The translations under genes and the position numbers were made by a program. Under the pieces are notes generated by a model. The model did no database searches and was not told the origin of the DNA. It saw nothing but the letters and a program-made list of their open reading frames with translations. A stretch of 64,000 nt of DNA, from the NCBI RefSeq assembly GCF_001659605.2, contig NC_035170.2, positions 29,740,020 through 29,804,019 on the forward strand, read 5' to 3'. Below are positions 61,630 to 64,000 of this stretch, piece by piece. Source of the stretch: Manihot esculenta (Eukaryota > Streptophyta > Magnoliopsida > Malpighiales > Euphorbiaceae). Position 1 is the first letter of the stretch. Each line of letters opens with the position of its first letter.

Positions 61630-62511
61630 GACCATCTCCAACGCTGCGCTAATTTCTATTTTGGCGTTGGAGATGCCCTCCAACGCACGCCAAAATTCTA
61701 TGGGATCGCTACAGTGTCACGCTAAATAGCGTGACACTGTAGCAGCGCTATTTTCTGTTTGTTTTTTTTTTTAATTTATAATATAATTTAAATTTTATTT
61801 TTTTTTTATTTTTTTAAATTATAATATAATTCAAAATTTATATATATTTTCAATTAAGTTTAATTTTTTTCACTTTTATAATTTTTTATATTTTTAATTT
61901 ATTTTATATTTTTATAATTATTGAAAATTAATTTGAATTAATATATTCATAATTATAAATAATATTTATAATAAATTAATTTATTTATAATATATTATAT
62001 AGAATAATATAAATAAATATGTATGAGTTTATTTGTGGGAGCAATATACAAATTCAAATGATCATATAAATTAGTTTGTAATTTTTTATTGATAATTTAA
62101 TATGTATGAGTTTATTTTATTTTTAGTTTGCTAATTAATGTTTAATTAATGTATGTTTATAATTAATGTTTAAGTAATTTTTTTTATAATTATTATTTAA
62201 TTAATATAATTTTATAATTAATATATTTTTATTTGTTTATTTATAAAATAATTAAATATTTAAATATTGGATGAAAATATAAAATATATAAATATTTAGA
62301 GTGAATATATAAAATTATATGAATTTTTTGAGTGAAATATATAAATAAAATTAAGGTAAAATAAATAATATAATATTAAAGAGAGAATAATATAAATAGA
62401 ATATTTTTTTTGGTGTTAAAAATGGTGCAAAAGGTTGGAGATAATATTGCATCATTTTAGTGTAAAGCACCAAAATGGTGTAAAAAATGGTACAAAGGGT
62501 TGGAGATGGCC
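61630..62511. mobile_element. Tourist/PIF-Harbinger-like non-autonomous element, ~880 bp
   Basis: Terminal inverted repeats GACCATCTCCAACGC (61630) and GGGTTGGAGATGGC/C (end 62511) match at the (G)CCATCTCCAAC core, and a second TTGGAGATGCCC lies at 61665. The 3-bp TSD TAA is at 61627-61629 and 62512-62514. The GGCCATCTCCAACC wording and TAA target fit PIF/Harbinger (Tourist) MITEs. The interior is AT-rich and non-coding, with TGGTG(C/T)AAAA repeats near the right end (62405-62490). Confidence 0.8.
61708..61743. repeat. Perfect 17-bp inverted repeat, 2-bp spacer
   Basis: GCTACAGTGTCACGCTA, AA, TAGCGTGACACTGTAGC. It forms a perfect hairpin inside the left part of the Tourist-like element. Confidence 0.95.
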
Positions 62512-62514
62512 TAA

Positions 62515-63665
62515 GAGATACCCTTCAGCCAAAACAGGCATTTACCAATTACATTCTAGTCGAGGCCATCAAGATTTTTAAAAATATAGAAATTGATCCT
62601 GTGATATTTAAAATTAAATAATAATTTTTTTTATAATTTTTAAGTATTATTTTTAAATAATAATTTATTTATTAAAATTTTAATATATTCTTATTTAATT
62701 TATATTAAAAAATAAGATTTATTAATTTTAAAAATAATTTAATAATTTACTAATAAAAATAAATAATATATTGAGAAAGGTAATGAAAATTTTATAGCTC
62801 TAATTATATTAATTATATTTTATTAATCTATGTGAAAAACCAAGATTTATCTTTATAATATTGATGGATTATATATATTCCCTTATTATTACACTAGAGT
62901 AAAATAAAAAATATAATAGGAACTCAATTCCACTGCCCACTTCAAGAAAAAAAAAATGGAGCGAATATTTATATGGTATAATAAATAAATAAATAAAATA
63001 TAAATATTTATATAAATTTTTTTAAAAAAAAAATTATTAGTTAATTATCACTTGTAAATTTTCACTCATCAATTTTTGAATTATATTAATATATTAATAT
63101 AATTATTTAATTTTTATTAATTTATTCTACCACGTATTTGCTAGCCTGGAATTATTACCACAAGCTCCACCCATATTCACTTACACCAATTAAATTTTTA
63201 CTTTTTTAATAGTAGGTAACTAATGAGGTTAAATTATTTTTTAAAAGCTATTTTAATTAATATTTAAAAAATAATTAAGATGTCAAATTTTTTTTTAATT
63301 GTATAAGCTAAAATTTCAAATTTATAGTGAATATTTTTAAACTACACTCTGAGAACAACTTTTAATAAATTGAGTATTTCTAAAATATTAATTAATTTTA
63401 TTCTGTTTATATAAGCATTTAAATGGAAGAGTTATATTTTTTTTATATATTTTTGTTAAGATTTAATATATTTATTAATTTTCTTAATTTGTGTATAAAA
63501 ATTTTAAAAAAGGAAATACAAAAGAGATAAATTATTTAGATACCCTTGGTAAGTTGCATTTGTGTAGTTAAAGTTAAAAAGAATTTTTTAATTTATTTTT
63601 TAATTTATTACACTTTAAATTATACTATAAATATTTTTTTTTTAATTTAAAACTCAATTTGATAT
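62515..63665. other. AT-rich intergenic DNA, no gene seen
   Basis: Almost all A/T, with no ORF, tRNA or clear repeat boundary. Confidence 0.5.
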
Positions 63666-63668
63666 ATG

Positions 63669-64000
63669 ATTGTCGGTTTCTTCCATCCGAAACGAGATCG
63701 GACCCAAAAGAAAAATATTAGCTCAAAATCCATCAAGTTCTCCTTAAGCAGACTGACTCAGCGTCTCGAGCCAGTCACTTCCGGATCCAACATGAAATAG
63801 TCCAGTCCGGTGATGTGACGTGAAGGAGAAAAGCTGGCCTAGTTACTTCGTAGCCCTGTCCGCATAAATGTCAAAAAGAATTAAATGATCGTATAGCATG
63901 GAGAGAGAACCAATATATATAAATGACAGAGACAAGTGGTACTATAATAAAGAGGCAATTAGACGTCCCTAGCGTATAGAAAAAAAAGAGATAAATAGAG
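63669..64000 (+). mobile_element. Probable LTR start (truncated by the window edge)
   Basis: An abrupt change to GC-richer sequence beginning TTGTCGGTTTCTTCC at ~63669, in CpG-containing sequence unlike the AT-rich flank. The wording and TG start fit the 5' end of an LTR. The rest lies outside the window, so neither the other end nor a TSD can be checked. Similar words occur in the island at 52850-53290. Confidence 0.4.

Noticed and set aside
1..64000. CRISPR arrays, rRNA genes, bacterial operons, endogenous pararetrovirus
   Set aside because: None seen. All repeats found are plant transposon, microsatellite or minisatellite type.

Overview
The window looks like nuclear DNA of a dicot plant. 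It is AT-rich, its genes have many short exons with GT-AG introns, it carries a plant initiator tRNA-Met gene, and it is full of plant transposable elements. The gene set (PYM, type-I pectin methylesterase, MRT4, DUF1644, tapetal-type bHLH, MEKK1-type MAPKKK, vasculin-like protein) fits any core eudicot. A woody Malpighiales genome (Euphorbiaceae type) is my impression only. No bacterial, organellar, CRISPR or rDNA feature was seen.

Layout. (1) 1-9,500 is a nest of transposons. A degenerate autonomous Mutator-like element (MURA transposase, an unknown ORF, and a plant-mobile-domain gene) was hit by a small Pack-MULE. The Pack-MULE has ~200-bp TIRs and a 9-bp TSD, and carries what looks like the 5' end of a GATA transcription-factor gene. 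It was in turn hit by an LTR retrotransposon now reduced to a 2.4-kb solo LTR (5-bp TSD). A second LTR of the same family occupies 1-1552. (2) 10,999-15,446 (+) is PYM, 4 exons. (3) 16,303-18,242 (-) is a pectin methylesterase with a PMEI pro-domain, 2 exons. (4) 20,578-23,372 (-) is MRT4, 8 exons. (5) 24,469-25,548 (-) is a DUF1644 zinc-binding protein whose 5' UTR appears to be split by long introns reaching ~28.1 kb. (6) 31,371-35,641 is a dead Copia element, complete end to end with TSD. (7) 36,729-38,593 (+) is a bHLH10/89/91-type factor, 3 exons. (8) 39,577-40,032 holds a broken coiled-coil gene fragment and tRNA-iMet on the minus strand. (9) 42,748-49,540 (-) is a MEKK1-like MAPKKK, 8 exons, with an 1.1-kb TRIM retroelement in its last intron. 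(10) 49.6-54.8 kb is AT-rich intergenic DNA with a 270-bp tandem duplication. (11) 55,851-60,427 (+) is a vasculin/GPBP1-like protein, at least 6 exons. (12) 60.4-64 kb holds a LINE RNase H remnant, a Tourist-like element and the start of a probable LTR.

The host genes are unrelated housekeeping and regulatory genes. Two retroelements here have primer-binding sites that match, or once matched, the initiator tRNA-Met gene in the same window. I found no clearly new biological system. The best-supported unusual structure is the three-level nest with captured gene sequence.

Exon borders were placed by eye from reading-frame continuity, GT-AG sites and protein-family fit. All splice phases close, but no transcript evidence was available.
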